Positions 8,478 to 16,333 are shown, numbered from the stretch's first letter. The stretch: 26,434 bases of DNA from FEN-1297 sp964618785 (GCA_964618785.1 CAZUCY010000042.1:1-26434); one strand, 5' to 3'. Translations and numbers: made by a program. Notes: generated by a model from the letters alone, not told the origin.

Positions 8478-8695
8478 CCGATACAGAAAGAGTGATTATG
8501 GCGAAACTTTTAAGCTTGATTTGGACAAGAACTACGGATATTGCTTTTTAAACAGTTGACTTCACATTAAAGAGTCATAATCTTTATTAACTCAATTATT
8601 TAATAGATTGTTGAAAATAAATTTGTAAATTACATCGAAAGTTAGAAAAATATACTTAAAAACTTTATCATACACTAACGAAGTGAAACGAAAAT

Positions 8696-10242
8696 ATGAA
8701 TGACGGTATGAACAGGTATTTTAAGATAATAGCATTACTACTGGTTGTGTTTACAGTCAGAGTGAAAGCCCAACTGACACCTCAAGATGCCGTAAAAGGG
8801 ATTGCAAAAGGGATAAATTTAGGAAATGAAATGGAAGCCCCCAATGAGGGGAAATGGAATCTTCCTATACAGGAACACGCATTTGATGATTTCAAGAATG
8901 CCGGGTTTATTTCGGTCCTAATACCTATCACATGGAATGGACATACGGCGCTTATTCCCCCTTGCATCATGGAAAATACCTGGTTAAACCGGGTGGAGAA
9001 AGTCGTGAATTGGGGACTTCAGAGAGGGCTGTTTATAATTTTTAATGCACACCATGAGACATGGATCAAGACATGGTATTCGGACTCGATTGTAGCCCGC
9101 TTCGACAGTATTTGGAGTAAGACAACCACGCACTTCAAATGCAAGTCTGACAGCCTCATATTTGAAATCATAAATGAACCGTACCCAATGTCAGAACAGC
9201 ACGTCAACGAGTTGAATGTGAATGTACTGAAAATAATCCGTCAAATCATTCCGACTAGAATCATATCGCTTTCGGGATACGGGTGGTTGAATTCAGATCA
9301 GTTAGTTATTGCCGCGATTCCGGATTCTTCCAACAAATACCTTATCGGATATTATCATTCATACGATCCATATCCTTTCGACCTTAAATGCCCAAGGATT
9401 TACGGCAGCACTTCCGATATAATTGCGACCAAAGCAAGGTTCGACGAGGTAACTGCCTGGTCAAAAAAGAATAACATCCCTATTATATATGAGAATTAGG
9501 ATATATGGACAACTGCTATTATAATTCGCGAATGTGTGCATATGCAACTGTTGTGAGCCAAGCGCTGAGACATGGTGCAGCTGCGTTTGCATGGGATGTT
9601 GTGAGTGATTTCCCCATTTACGACAGAACGACAGGAGGTTTCAATGATATCAAAGATATTCTAATATATACCTATCTCGAATCACCGAGCGGAATGAAGA
9701 TAAGCCAGTTAAATGGGACATCCATAAAGGTTCAGTGGCAGAACAGAAATACAGAGAGCGACAGCATAGTTATTAAACGAAAAGTCGACAACGGCAGTTT
9801 TGATAATTACTTGGGAGTTGACCCGACTGATTCCGAATTCATAGACAGCACCGTTAATCCGGGGAAATCGTATTATTATCGGTTAAAAATACTTATGAAG
9901 GATTCCACAGAAATAGAATCCTATCCCGTTATGCTGAATGCTGCAGCAACTTCGATTCATCAGTTAAACCAGCCGGTTGGTTTTGAACTATTTGATAACT
10001 ACCCCAATCCTTTCAATCCAACAACTACAATAAACTATTCCGTTCCTAAAACGAGTTTAGTTACAATTAAGGTTTATGATATATTGGAGAAAATAATAGC
10101 AACTTTAGTTAATGAAGGGAAATCTGCGGGGAATTATTCCATACAATTTCCTGCCAATATAGGATATGCTTCAGCCGTATATTTTTACAGAATGCAAGCA
10201 GATAATTACTCACAGACGAAAAAATTTGTATTGCTTAAATGA
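8696..10242 (+). pseudogene. GH5 endoglycosidase with Fn3 and T9SS sorting domain, frameshifted
   Basis: Secreted glycoside hydrolase family 5 (clan A) enzyme acting on a beta-glucan or mannan-type polymer. Domains: signal peptide (to about residue 25, VKAQ), catalytic barrel with GINLGNEME, NAHHETW (His119/120), FEIINEP (acid/base Glu161), GYYHSYDPYPFD and IPIIYEN (nucleophile Glu266), then an Fn3-like domain (SGMKISQL...YYYRLKI) and a C-terminal T9SS domain (NYPNPFNPTTTINY to KKFVLLK). The first frame stops with TAG at 9497-9499; the next frame continues at once with GYMDNCYYNSRM. One base is missing where W/Y-G is expected, so 8696-9499 and 9505-10242 are one gene of about 515 residues. 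The Arg normally found in RIP is Leu75 (codon CTA, 8918-8920). Either a decaying gene or a base-call error plus a real substitution. Confidence 0.8.
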
Positions 10243-10376
10243 GCACCAGGTTAATTATCGATATTAATATTTGGATTAGGCGGGTTTGCTGTGACCTTAC
10301 GAAGTCTCATTATAAAATTACCGCCGATATCCACGCATATTGTTAATGAACTTAAATATAGATAGGAGAATAAACA

Positions 10377-11495
10377 ATGATGAACTTCTTGATTCCAATT
10401 CTTTTAACAAGCCTGACAGTACTATTTCAGCCGCCTATCCCGGATGAATTCCCTACGTTGCCGCTCGGCGCCACAGCGCCCGAATTCAATCTCAAGGGCG
10501 TTGATGGACGCAACTGGACGCTTAAGAACTTTGCGCATGCTAAGGTTCTCGTCGTAATCTTTACCTGTAACCATTGTCCCACGGCACAGTATTACGAAGA
10601 CCGTATTAAGCAAATCGTCACTGACTATAAGAGCAAGGGCGTGGCGCTGGTTGCAATTATGCCCAACGACCCCAAGTCTGTCCGCCTTGATGAGTTAGGG
10701 TGGACTGATTTAAGCGATTCTTTTCCGGAAATGAAACTCCGGGCAAAAGAACGTAATTTCAACTTTCCATATCTTTATGACGGCGAATCAGAGAAAGTAT
10801 CGCGAGCCTATGGTCCGGTATCCACGCCACATGTATTCGTCTTCGATGCAGACCGGAAGCTGCGTTACACAGGGGCGATCGACAATTCGGAACGCATTCA
10901 ACATGTTACAAAAAATTATTTGCGCGATGCATTAGACGCCCTCCTTGCCGGGCAAGAACCGCCTGCGGCTCAAACCAAAGCTGTAGGTTGTTCCATCAAA
11001 TGGGCAGGTAAAGAGTATCTGGTTAAGGCTTACCTGGAACAGCTGGATGAGGAACCCGCATCACTTTCGAAAGCAGACACAACGGACTTACGAGAACTGA
11101 AAAAGAACAACTCCGGGAAATTCCGGCTTGTGAATTTTTGGGCAACATGGTGTGCCCCTTGCGTGGCTGAGTTTGACCAGTTCGTGACCGTGAACCGGAT
11201 GTACAGACACCGCGACTTCGAGCTTGTGACTGTGTCCATCAATGAGCCCGATGAAGAGAACCATGTACTCGAGTTCCTCAAGAAAAAGCACGCTTCAAAC
11301 CGTAATCTTATTTTTGCTTCGGACAAAAGGTAACAGTTGATGAACGCATTTGACCCCCAATGGCAGGGAGCCGTGCCTTACACAGTGCTGATTGATCCGG
11401 ATGGAAAAGTTATTTACCACGAATCAGGAAGCGTAGATATCCTCGCAGTCAAACGCGCTATTCAGAAGGCGATGAATGAACGCAAGCCGTGGTAA
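10377..11495 (+). pseudogene. Tandem thioredoxin-fold protein (peroxiredoxin-like + TlpA), nonsense codon
   Basis: Exported or membrane-anchored redox protein with a hydrophobic N-terminus (MMNFLIPILLTSLTVLF). Domain 1 (about 25-190) is an AhpC/TSA-like fold with FTCNHCPTAQ (Cys64, Cys67) and a cis-Pro in VSTPHVF. Domain 2 (from about 205) is TlpA-like with NFWATWCAPCVAEF (Cys259, Cys262). A TAA at 11331-11333 ends the frame after SDKR, yet the same frame runs on as QLMNAFDPQWQGAVPYTVLI to KPW and a TAA at 11493, 372 sense-plus-stop positions in all. The lost part holds the second cis-Pro (AVPYT), so the TlpA domain would be cut. AGGAG precedes the ATG. Several blocks reach about 60% G+C, far above the neighbours, hinting at transfer. 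Confidence 0.8.
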
Positions 11496-11713
11496 TGAAA
11501 AGTGTTCATAAATTGATGATACAATTATGATTATAAAACTATAATTTCTTTATTGATTTTATCTTGCTGAGTTCCTTAAGTTTATTCATCAATTAAAGGG
11601 ACATTATACGATATTCCAGGATTATTGTACTGAAGGAACGAAACACGATGGAATTTATACTTCGAAAAGAATAATAGTTTTATATAAGTATTCTGAATTT
11701 TTAAATTACAATA

Positions 11714-11742
11714 TGTGCCGTGAAAGCCTGCTTTACGGCACA
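11714..11742 (+). terminator. Hairpin downstream of the thioredoxin-fold gene
   Basis: TGTGCCGT (11714-11721) pairs with ACGGCACA (11735-11742), and the inner GAAAGC/GCTTT extends the stem with one bulge. It lies about 220 bp beyond the stop and is followed by AGTTTATTATT, a poor T-tract, so terminator function is only probable. It could also act for the opposite strand. Confidence 0.4.
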
Positions 11743-11768
11743 AGTTTATTATTATAGAAATATATTAT

Positions 11769-11951
11769 CTAAAAACGACGGTATTCTCTTTACTTTTAAT
11801 AGGCTGCTCAACGTCCTATAAAGTAAGTAATTTCTCTTCTAAAGATATATTCTATGAGGATTTTAACAAACCTATAAATGAAAATACTGTTAAGATTTTT
11901 TTAATAAACGACAACACTTTTATATCCCCGAAAGACGTAAAAGTTTTATAA
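11769..11951 (+). pseudogene. Small lipoprotein remnant
   Basis: The frame reads LKTTVFSLLLIGCSTSYKVS followed by NFSSKDIFYEDFNKPINEN and ends TFISPKDVKVL. LLIGC is a signal-peptidase II lipobox (Cys codon 11805-11807) after a short hydrophobic stretch. The upstream frame has no ATG and no SD. After the TAA at 11949 the same frame continues DSL, stop, FTAQIQ, suggesting a longer protein decayed by several nonsense changes. The family is not recognised. Presumably it was once anchored in the envelope. It could alternatively be a short lipoprotein with a rare start codon. Confidence 0.4.
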
Positions 11952-12060
11952 GATAGTCTTTAATTCACTGCTCAAATTCAAAAAAAATATTATAAAAAAA
12001 CGAAATAAAAGATATTCAGTATTCTTTAATAACTTACATAAGGTAAAATTTTATATTTAA

Positions 12061-12088
12061 ATAACCACTACCTAAAGGTTGTGGTTAT
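12061..12088. terminator. Long hairpin between convergent genes
   Basis: ATAACCAC-T-ACC (12061-12072) pairs with GGT-T-GTGGTTAT (12077-12088): 11 base pairs, one T-T mismatch and a 4-base TAAA loop. On the minus strand it is followed by TTTAAATATAAAATTTT, so it could end minus-strand transcription from the methyltransferase whose stop is 220 bp away. It may equally be a repeat of REP type. Confidence 0.4.
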
Positions 12089-12308
12089 AAATCCATTTAC
12101 TTTGCGTAAAATGATTTAGTAAATACAATATTTGAAAAAAGAAATTAGTTGTAAGCTTAACAGGAAAGAAATAATTGTAGAATTGGATTCCATCTCAAAA
12201 AACCGGAAGCTACAGCGAACAAAAAATACAATTTATTTTGAAAAGATATGCTAGAGACAAGATTAATACAGTTTTAGATATATATTTATTAAAAATTATT
12301 TAAAGCAG

Positions 12309-13055
12309 TCAAATAATTTTTAAAGCGACCTGAAGATAATTATTAAATGCTCCAATTGTTTCATAATTTAGATTAAATGATTCTTCGAAAATTCTGAATG
12401 CAAAATACTCATGGTTAGGTACACAAAATTCATCAAAAATTAAAATATCACCCGGTTTAAGAATGTAATAAATGGATACTAAAACAAATAAAGTCGATGA
12501 AAATAAATCTGCGTCAAGGTGTATTACCTTTCTAATATTATTATTAAAATCAGTAGATTTTAATAAATCAGGCATGGTTGTTTGAAAAAGCCCTTTAATA
12601 AATTTGTATCTATTGTCTTGAAATTTCAATTGTTCAGGAGCCATTTCCCCTTTTTTAAAAATTCCCCAATTTTCAGGGAGTCCTTCGAAAGTATCAAAGC
12701 CAAAAAATCTGGAGCTTGCATTTTTATTTTCCTTTAACCACCACCCAAAGGATGTCCCGTCCGCAACGCCAAATTCCAGATAATCAATCTGGGTATCAAC
12801 AAGCTTTTCAGATTTTAGCACAAATTCATGAAGTTTAAATCTTTCTTCGTAATTTCTAACTAATTTGAAAAAATCATCAAAGGCTAATTTCTTCTTCCTC
12901 TGAGAGGAAATCCAACGGGATAACTTTAATGCATTGCCCAGAAAAATCAATGGAGCAGACATAAAACCAAAATAAAATCCGGGTTTCAAAAGGAAAAAGA
13001 TACTTTTAAGTAACGATATTATTCTAATTATAATTTTCCTCAAGAATGACTCCAT
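12309..13055 (-). CDS. TylF-like SAM-dependent methyltransferase
   Basis: 248-residue class I methyltransferase of the TylF/macrocin O-methyltransferase type. The SAM-binding segment is IDYLEFGVADGTSFGWWL (about 90-107), the acidic strand 2 motif FFGFDTFEGLPENW (117-130), and the metal/catalytic motif IHLDADLFSSTLFVL (178-192) with Asp181 and Asp183 as likely metal ligands; ILKPGDILIFDEF follows. Members usually methylate sugar or small-molecule hydroxyls, often in surface polysaccharide or natural-product pathways. The N-terminus (LLKSIFFLLKPGFYFGFMS) is hydrophobic and could associate with the membrane. There is no SD before the ATG. It lies on the same strand as the kinase genes, 108 bp after the 60-residue protein. 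Substrate unknown. Confidence 0.78.
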   Translation of the reverse strand: MESFLRKIIIRIISLLKSIFFLLKPGFYFGFMSAPLIFLGNALKLSRWISSQRKKKLAFDDFFKLVRNYEERFKLHEFVLKSEKLVDTQIDYLEFGVADGTSFGWWLKENKNASSRFFGFDTFEGLPENWGIFKKGEMAPEQLKFQDNRYKFIKGLFQTTMPDLLKSTDFNNNIRKVIHLDADLFSSTLFVLVSIYYILKPGDILIFDEFCVPNHEYFAFRIFEESFNLNYETIGAFNNYLQVALKII

Positions 13056-13163
13056 TATTTTAAATAATTAATATTTTTATTGATTTGAATGATAAAAATA
13101 AATAAAATGGAGTATAATTAAAATCAATAACTTAATATGAATAAGATGGAACAATTTAGAAAA

Positions 13164-13346
13164 TCAAAATCTTTTGGTAAGCAGAAAGAGCTTTTTTCTG
13201 AAAGCTAATTCTTTCGCTATTTCAAGCCGCAAATTTCTATCGTATTCTCTGAAGAAATTGAGTTCTATGAACAGTTTTATTAATGTTTCATCTTCCAGAT
13301 GTTTTAATGGAATTTGATGTTTCAATATTTCTTTTTTTAAACTCAT
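13164..13346 (-). CDS. Small helical protein, possible Sda-like antikinase
   Basis: Sixty residues, predicted to be almost wholly helical and very basic at the end. It starts with ATG 18 bp after the stop of the hybrid histidine kinase, with no SD, so it probably shares that transcript. The central stretch HLEDETLIKLFIELN then EIAKELAFRKK fits the layout of the sporulation kinase inhibitor Sda (L-x-D-E-x-L-I, a helical hairpin with a turn of about 15 residues, then an E-x-x-x-x-R-K/R-x-L helix). The resemblance is short and by eye, and helical hairpins converge easily. If real, it would bind the kinase dimerisation helices. Otherwise it is an unassigned small ORF whose coding status rests on its position. 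Confidence 0.5.
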   Translation of the reverse strand: MSLKKEILKHQIPLKHLEDETLIKLFIELNFFREYDRNLRLEIAKELAFRKKLFLLTKRF

Positions 13347-13364
13347 ATTTTTTATTATTAAATA

Positions 13365-15689
13365 TTAATTCATTTTAACTACATCTTTTATTAAATCGAT
13401 TAATTCATTTTTCCCGAACGGTTTTGCAAGATAGTTGGTAAAACCATGTTCTAAAAATAATTTCTTATATTTTTCAGAAGCGTAACCTGTTATTGCAATT
13501 GAAGGAGTTTTTTGATAGCTATGTATTTGTTTAATCCGATTTAAGACTTCAATACCATCCATGCCATGTCCCAGATTGATGTCAATCAAAAAGAGGTCAT
13601 AGTTTGATTGTTTTGCAGAACTAATTGCATCTTCCCCATTATTAACTGATGATATATCCCAATATTTTTTTAAAAATAATTCCACAACTTCGACGTTTAA
13701 CAAGTTATCTTCAACAAGCAATATTTTTAAATGTTTTTCTATATGCGATTGTGGAGATAGTAAATTAATATTTTGTTTTGCAATGGAATCGGGCTTTTTA
13801 TTTAAAGGAATAAGGCTTTTATTTGACGGGATCATTATAGAAAAATTGGAACCTTTACTCAACTCACTTTCAACAAGAATTTTAATATTCAGTAATTTTG
13901 CCATTTTGTGCGCTAATGACAAGCCTAAGCCTAATCCTTCAAAGTCGCGATGGAATCCTTCGCTTGCCTGTCTAAATTCGCGGAAGATAATCTCATAGTC
14001 TTCCTTTTTAATTCCAATTCCGGTATCTTTAATATTAATTAATGTAAATTCTTCTCCATCATATTGTACATTAGCTTTTAATTCAATCCGGACCAACCCC
14101 GTTTTTGTATACTTAATTGCGTTTTCAACTATGTTAGTAAGGATGCCGGATAAAAGATATTCATCGCTTAAAATTATTAGTTCATCTTTGGGCAGAGCCA
14201 ATTCAAATTTTAAATTCTTTTCGGCTGTTTGCGGTTCATAAAGAGATTTGATATAGGTGCATAAAAACTGCAGATCAATTTCAGTATAATTGGGCAAGTA
14301 GTCTTTGCTTTCAAGTTCTGTCGAGGCTAAAACCAAATTCAGAGTATGCAAAAGCCGTTTTCCCGAATAAGTAATCTTTTCAATTATTTCCGAAGATTCT
14401 ATATTTATTATATTTTCCGATAATAATTGGGCAAAACCAAGCACAACATTCAATGGTGTCCTTAATTCATGCGATATATTGGCAATAAGAAGGGATTTTG
14501 CTTTGTTAGCTTCTTCCGCCTCACTTTTGGATTTTATCAACTCCTCTGCAATTTTTTTTCGGTCTGTAATATCTTCTATTATTGCAAGGAAATTCGTAAT
14601 TACTCCTTCATCATTTTTAATCGGCGATATAGAAACAAATTCCGAGTAATATTCTCCTGATTTCTTTTTGTTTTCAAGTTCACCACTCCAATTACTGCCG
14701 GCGAGAATTGTATCCCAGAGTTCTTTATAAATCTCTTCAGATTGCCTGCCCGACTTAAATATTCTTGATGAATGCCCAATTAATTCTTCCTTATAAAAGC
14801 CGGTTATTTTGGTCATCTCCGGGTTGACGTATTTGATAAGTCCGTTAATATCTGTTAACAAGATACCCGAAGAGATTTGTTCAACGGCAGAAGAAAGTAT
14901 ACGAAGTTGTTCATTTGTAGATTTTGTTTCGGTTATATCATTTAAAAGATTCTTATATGCCCGGCTGCCGTTTAATAAAAACGGTAAATTTATGTCGTCT
15001 TGAAATTTTTTAACTGCATTCTCGAAAAGAACGGTTTTTTCCTCTACAAGCATTTTAAGTTCATTATTTAACTTTTGCAATTCATACTCTTCCTTCTTAC
15101 GCTGGGAAATATTACGGCATGCACCGTAAAGCATTGTAACATTAGACATGTTCTCTTCGCACATAGGGTAAAATGCAAAATTGTACCAGGTCATATTATC
15201 TTGGCTTCGAAGCAGTCTTATTTCAATAGATAGTGTTTCCCCATCTAGAGACTTTGCGAGAGCCTCTTGAAATATTAAGTAATCATGATCATGAAGAACA
15301 TTTCTACTTTTTTCAGCATCGAGAAGTGTTTCAAAAGGATATCCCATTTCATTGTTAAAATTTTTGTTTATCCATTCCAATTTAAATTTGTTTTTCTCAA
15401 TAACTAAAATTAAAAAAACAAAATCAGTAAAATGGTTAGTAATAAAATTTAATCGTTCTTGTTCCGCTGCATAAAATTCCAACTTGCGATTTAATGCTTG
15501 AATCTCATCTCGCAAATTATTTATATAAACTTTATATTCAGCAATATTTTCGGTTTGCAAATTTTTCAAGGATCCTTTCCCATCTTCTGAATTTTTATCC
15601 TTGTCACAATTTGCTTCGGAATTTATTCCATGAAGCGGTCTTTCTCCGCAGCTTTTTCCATCCGTTTTTTTTCCATTTTTTGAATCCAT
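13365..15689 (-). CDS. Soluble PAS-PAS hybrid histidine kinase
   Basis: 774-residue cytoplasmic sensor with no membrane segment. Order: charged N-terminus, coiled coil (50-80), PAS 1 (about 85-200, ending ACRNISQRKKEEYE), linker coil, PAS 2 (262-383; QISSGILLTDINGLIKYVNP to IEDITDRKK), HisKA with NISHELRTPLN (His407), HATPase with N box NIVENAIKYTKTG, DTGIGI and GLGLGLSLAHKMAK, and a C-terminal receiver (655-774) with ED at 660-661, phospho-Asp703 in LIDINLGHG, Thr734 and Lys756. The receiver has no output domain, so phosphate must move on to another protein or the receiver controls the kinase. The ATG has a strong GAGAGG SD. A 60-residue gene follows after 18 bp. The ligand of the PAS domains is not deducible. 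Confidence 0.92.
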   Translation of the reverse strand: MDSKNGKKTDGKSCGERPLHGINSEANCDKDKNSEDGKGSLKNLQTENIAEYKVYINNLRDEIQALNRKLEFYAAEQERLNFITNHFTDFVFLILVIEKNKFKLEWINKNFNNEMGYPFETLLDAEKSRNVLHDHDYLIFQEALAKSLDGETLSIEIRLLRSQDNMTWYNFAFYPMCEENMSNVTMLYGACRNISQRKKEEYELQKLNNELKMLVEEKTVLFENAVKKFQDDINLPFLLNGSRAYKNLLNDITETKSTNEQLRILSSAVEQISSGILLTDINGLIKYVNPEMTKITGFYKEELIGHSSRIFKSGRQSEEIYKELWDTILAGSNWSGELENKKKSGEYYSEFVSISPIKNDEGVITNFLAIIEDITDRKKIAEELIKSKSEAEEANKAKSLLIANISHELRTPLNVVLGFAQLLSENIINIESSEIIEKITYSGKRLLHTLNLVLASTELESKDYLPNYTEIDLQFLCTYIKSLYEPQTAEKNLKFELALPKDELIILSDEYLLSGILTNIVENAIKYTKTGLVRIELKANVQYDGEEFTLINIKDTGIGIKKEDYEIIFREFRQASEGFHRDFEGLGLGLSLAHKMAKLLNIKILVESELSKGSNFSIMIPSNKSLIPLNKKPDSIAKQNINLLSPQSHIEKHLKILLVEDNLLNVEVVELFLKKYWDISSVNNGEDAISSAKQSNYDLFLIDINLGHGMDGIEVLNRIKQIHSYQKTPSIAITGYASEKYKKLFLEHGFTNYLAKPFGKNELIDLIKDVVKMN

Positions 15690-15891
15690 AGTACCCTCTC
15701 ATGTGCTTTATTTATAAATTATTTTATTTATGCCTTAAATTATTTTTATTATTCGGGTCTCTACTATTTGTTATTTACACGAATGTCTGTGAGATTTTAA
15801 AGTCTCGAATTTTCTAAATGAAAAATGAGAAATAGAATGAAGAATAGGTATCGCAGATTATGTTAAAGTTTTGTAACAGGATTAAATGGAG

Positions 15892-15918
15892 TTGTCACAG
15901 TATATGTGACAATTTTTT
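15892..15918 (+). terminator. Perfect 8-bp stem plus T6, plus strand
   Basis: TTGTCACA (15892-15899), loop GTATA, TGTGACAA (15905-15912), then TTTTTT (15913-15918). The form is an intrinsic terminator reading rightward, but no plus-strand gene precedes it; flanking genes are minus strand. Therefore it may end a small plus-strand RNA, or the dyad may be an operator (the octamer TTGTCACA also forms the palindrome at 3983-3995). Confidence 0.4.
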
Positions 15919-15924
15919 GCAATT

Positions 15925-16020
15925 CCGACTGGCGGGAAGTCGGGGCAATTTCATAAATCAATCGGTTTTCAATACTCTTTACCGGGAGTATTGCAGAAGT
16001 CAATTTTTATTTCAATTGCC
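15925..16020. ncRNA. Nested inverted repeats, possible structured RNA
   Basis: CCGACT/AGTCGG (15925-15930, 15938-15943, loop GGCGGGA) is followed at once by an outer stem GGCAATT (15944-15950) with AATTGCC (16014-16020), enclosing a perfect 8-bp hairpin CAATACTC/GAGTATTG (15970-15977, 15986-15993). Such nesting suggests a folded RNA or a cruciform-prone repeat. It matches no RNA class I know. The strand is unresolved. Confidence 0.35.
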
Positions 16021-16103
16021 GCGACGTTCAAGGTCTAAATGAAAATTCAAACTGATTTTTACATAGGCTCTTCGGGGCGTGGATAGAAATTGAAGAGGCA
16101 AAA

Positions 16104-16148
16104 TTAGCTTTAGCCACATAATGACGGTTAAAATATGGCTAAAGCCAA
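16104..16148. repeat. REP-like long palindrome (GGCTTTAGCC type)
   Basis: TTAGCTTTAGCCACAT (16104-16119) pairs with ATATGGCTAAAGCCAA (16133-16148) over 16 positions with only two G-T-type wobbles, around a 13-base loop. It adjoins repeat copy C. The length and imperfect symmetry fit a REP-like extragenic palindrome; no intact REP-associated transposase is in the window. Confidence 0.5.
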
Positions 16149-16159
16149 AATATTAATTG

Positions 16160-16272
16160 TAACTCATGTAAAGCTGACTAAAATGAAGATCACCTTGCCA
16201 AGCTCACTCTTGCATTGCTAAATTTTAACTATAATTAAAAGATTAATTCTCTTTTAGTATTCTAAAATTACT
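16160..16272 (-). repeat. Dispersed intergenic element, copy C
   Basis: On the minus strand the boxes occur in the same order as in copies A and B: AGTAATTTTAGAAT (from 16272), AATTAATCTTTTA (from 16248), AGCTTGGCAAGGTGATC and ATTTTAGTCAG (from 16184). AATTAAT to ATTTTAGTCAG is 64 bp against 65 in A and B, and the first two boxes are 24 bp apart against 23 and 24. It points toward the hybrid kinase, whose start is about 470 bp further on. Confidence 0.65.
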
Positions 16273-16333
16273 TTTTAAGCAGCCCCTTATTACAATATAA
16301 TAGTTTAGTTTTGCGACGCTCTCAGCATTTAGA

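Larger units (their letters stand above)
11496..12308. other. AT-rich spacer with hairpins and gene remnants
   Basis: About 810 bp between the thioredoxin-fold gene and the convergent methyltransferase. It contains a GC-stemmed hairpin (11714-11742), a lipoprotein remnant (11769-11951) and a long hairpin (12061-12088). The stretch 12131-12250 reads LKKEISCKLNRKEIIVELD in one frame before degenerating. This faintly recalls the start of a 2Fe-2S xanthine dehydrogenase subunit but is too short to call. Confidence 0.5.

Noticed and set aside
940..11951. Reassignment of UAA/UGA codons, suggested by Tyr-to-TAA and Trp-to-TGA positions in several genes
   Set aside because: The in-frame stops fall at Tyr, Trp and Ser positions, exuT also has a deletion, GH5 has a frameshift, and intact genes such as the regulator and SDR end normally with TAA. 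Ordinary pseudogene decay explains it.
12131..12252. Short frame resembling the start of a 2Fe-2S xanthine dehydrogenase subunit
   Set aside because: Only about 20 residues fit, no cysteine cluster follows, and there is no start codon context.
15860..16042. 60-codon plus-strand ORF in the hairpin-rich spacer
   Set aside because: Runs through several perfect inverted repeats and shows no protein-like pattern.
16068..16097. Possible CRISPR-type repeat (GGATAGAAATTGAAG)
   Set aside because: Occurs once; no spaced repeats and no cas genes in the window.
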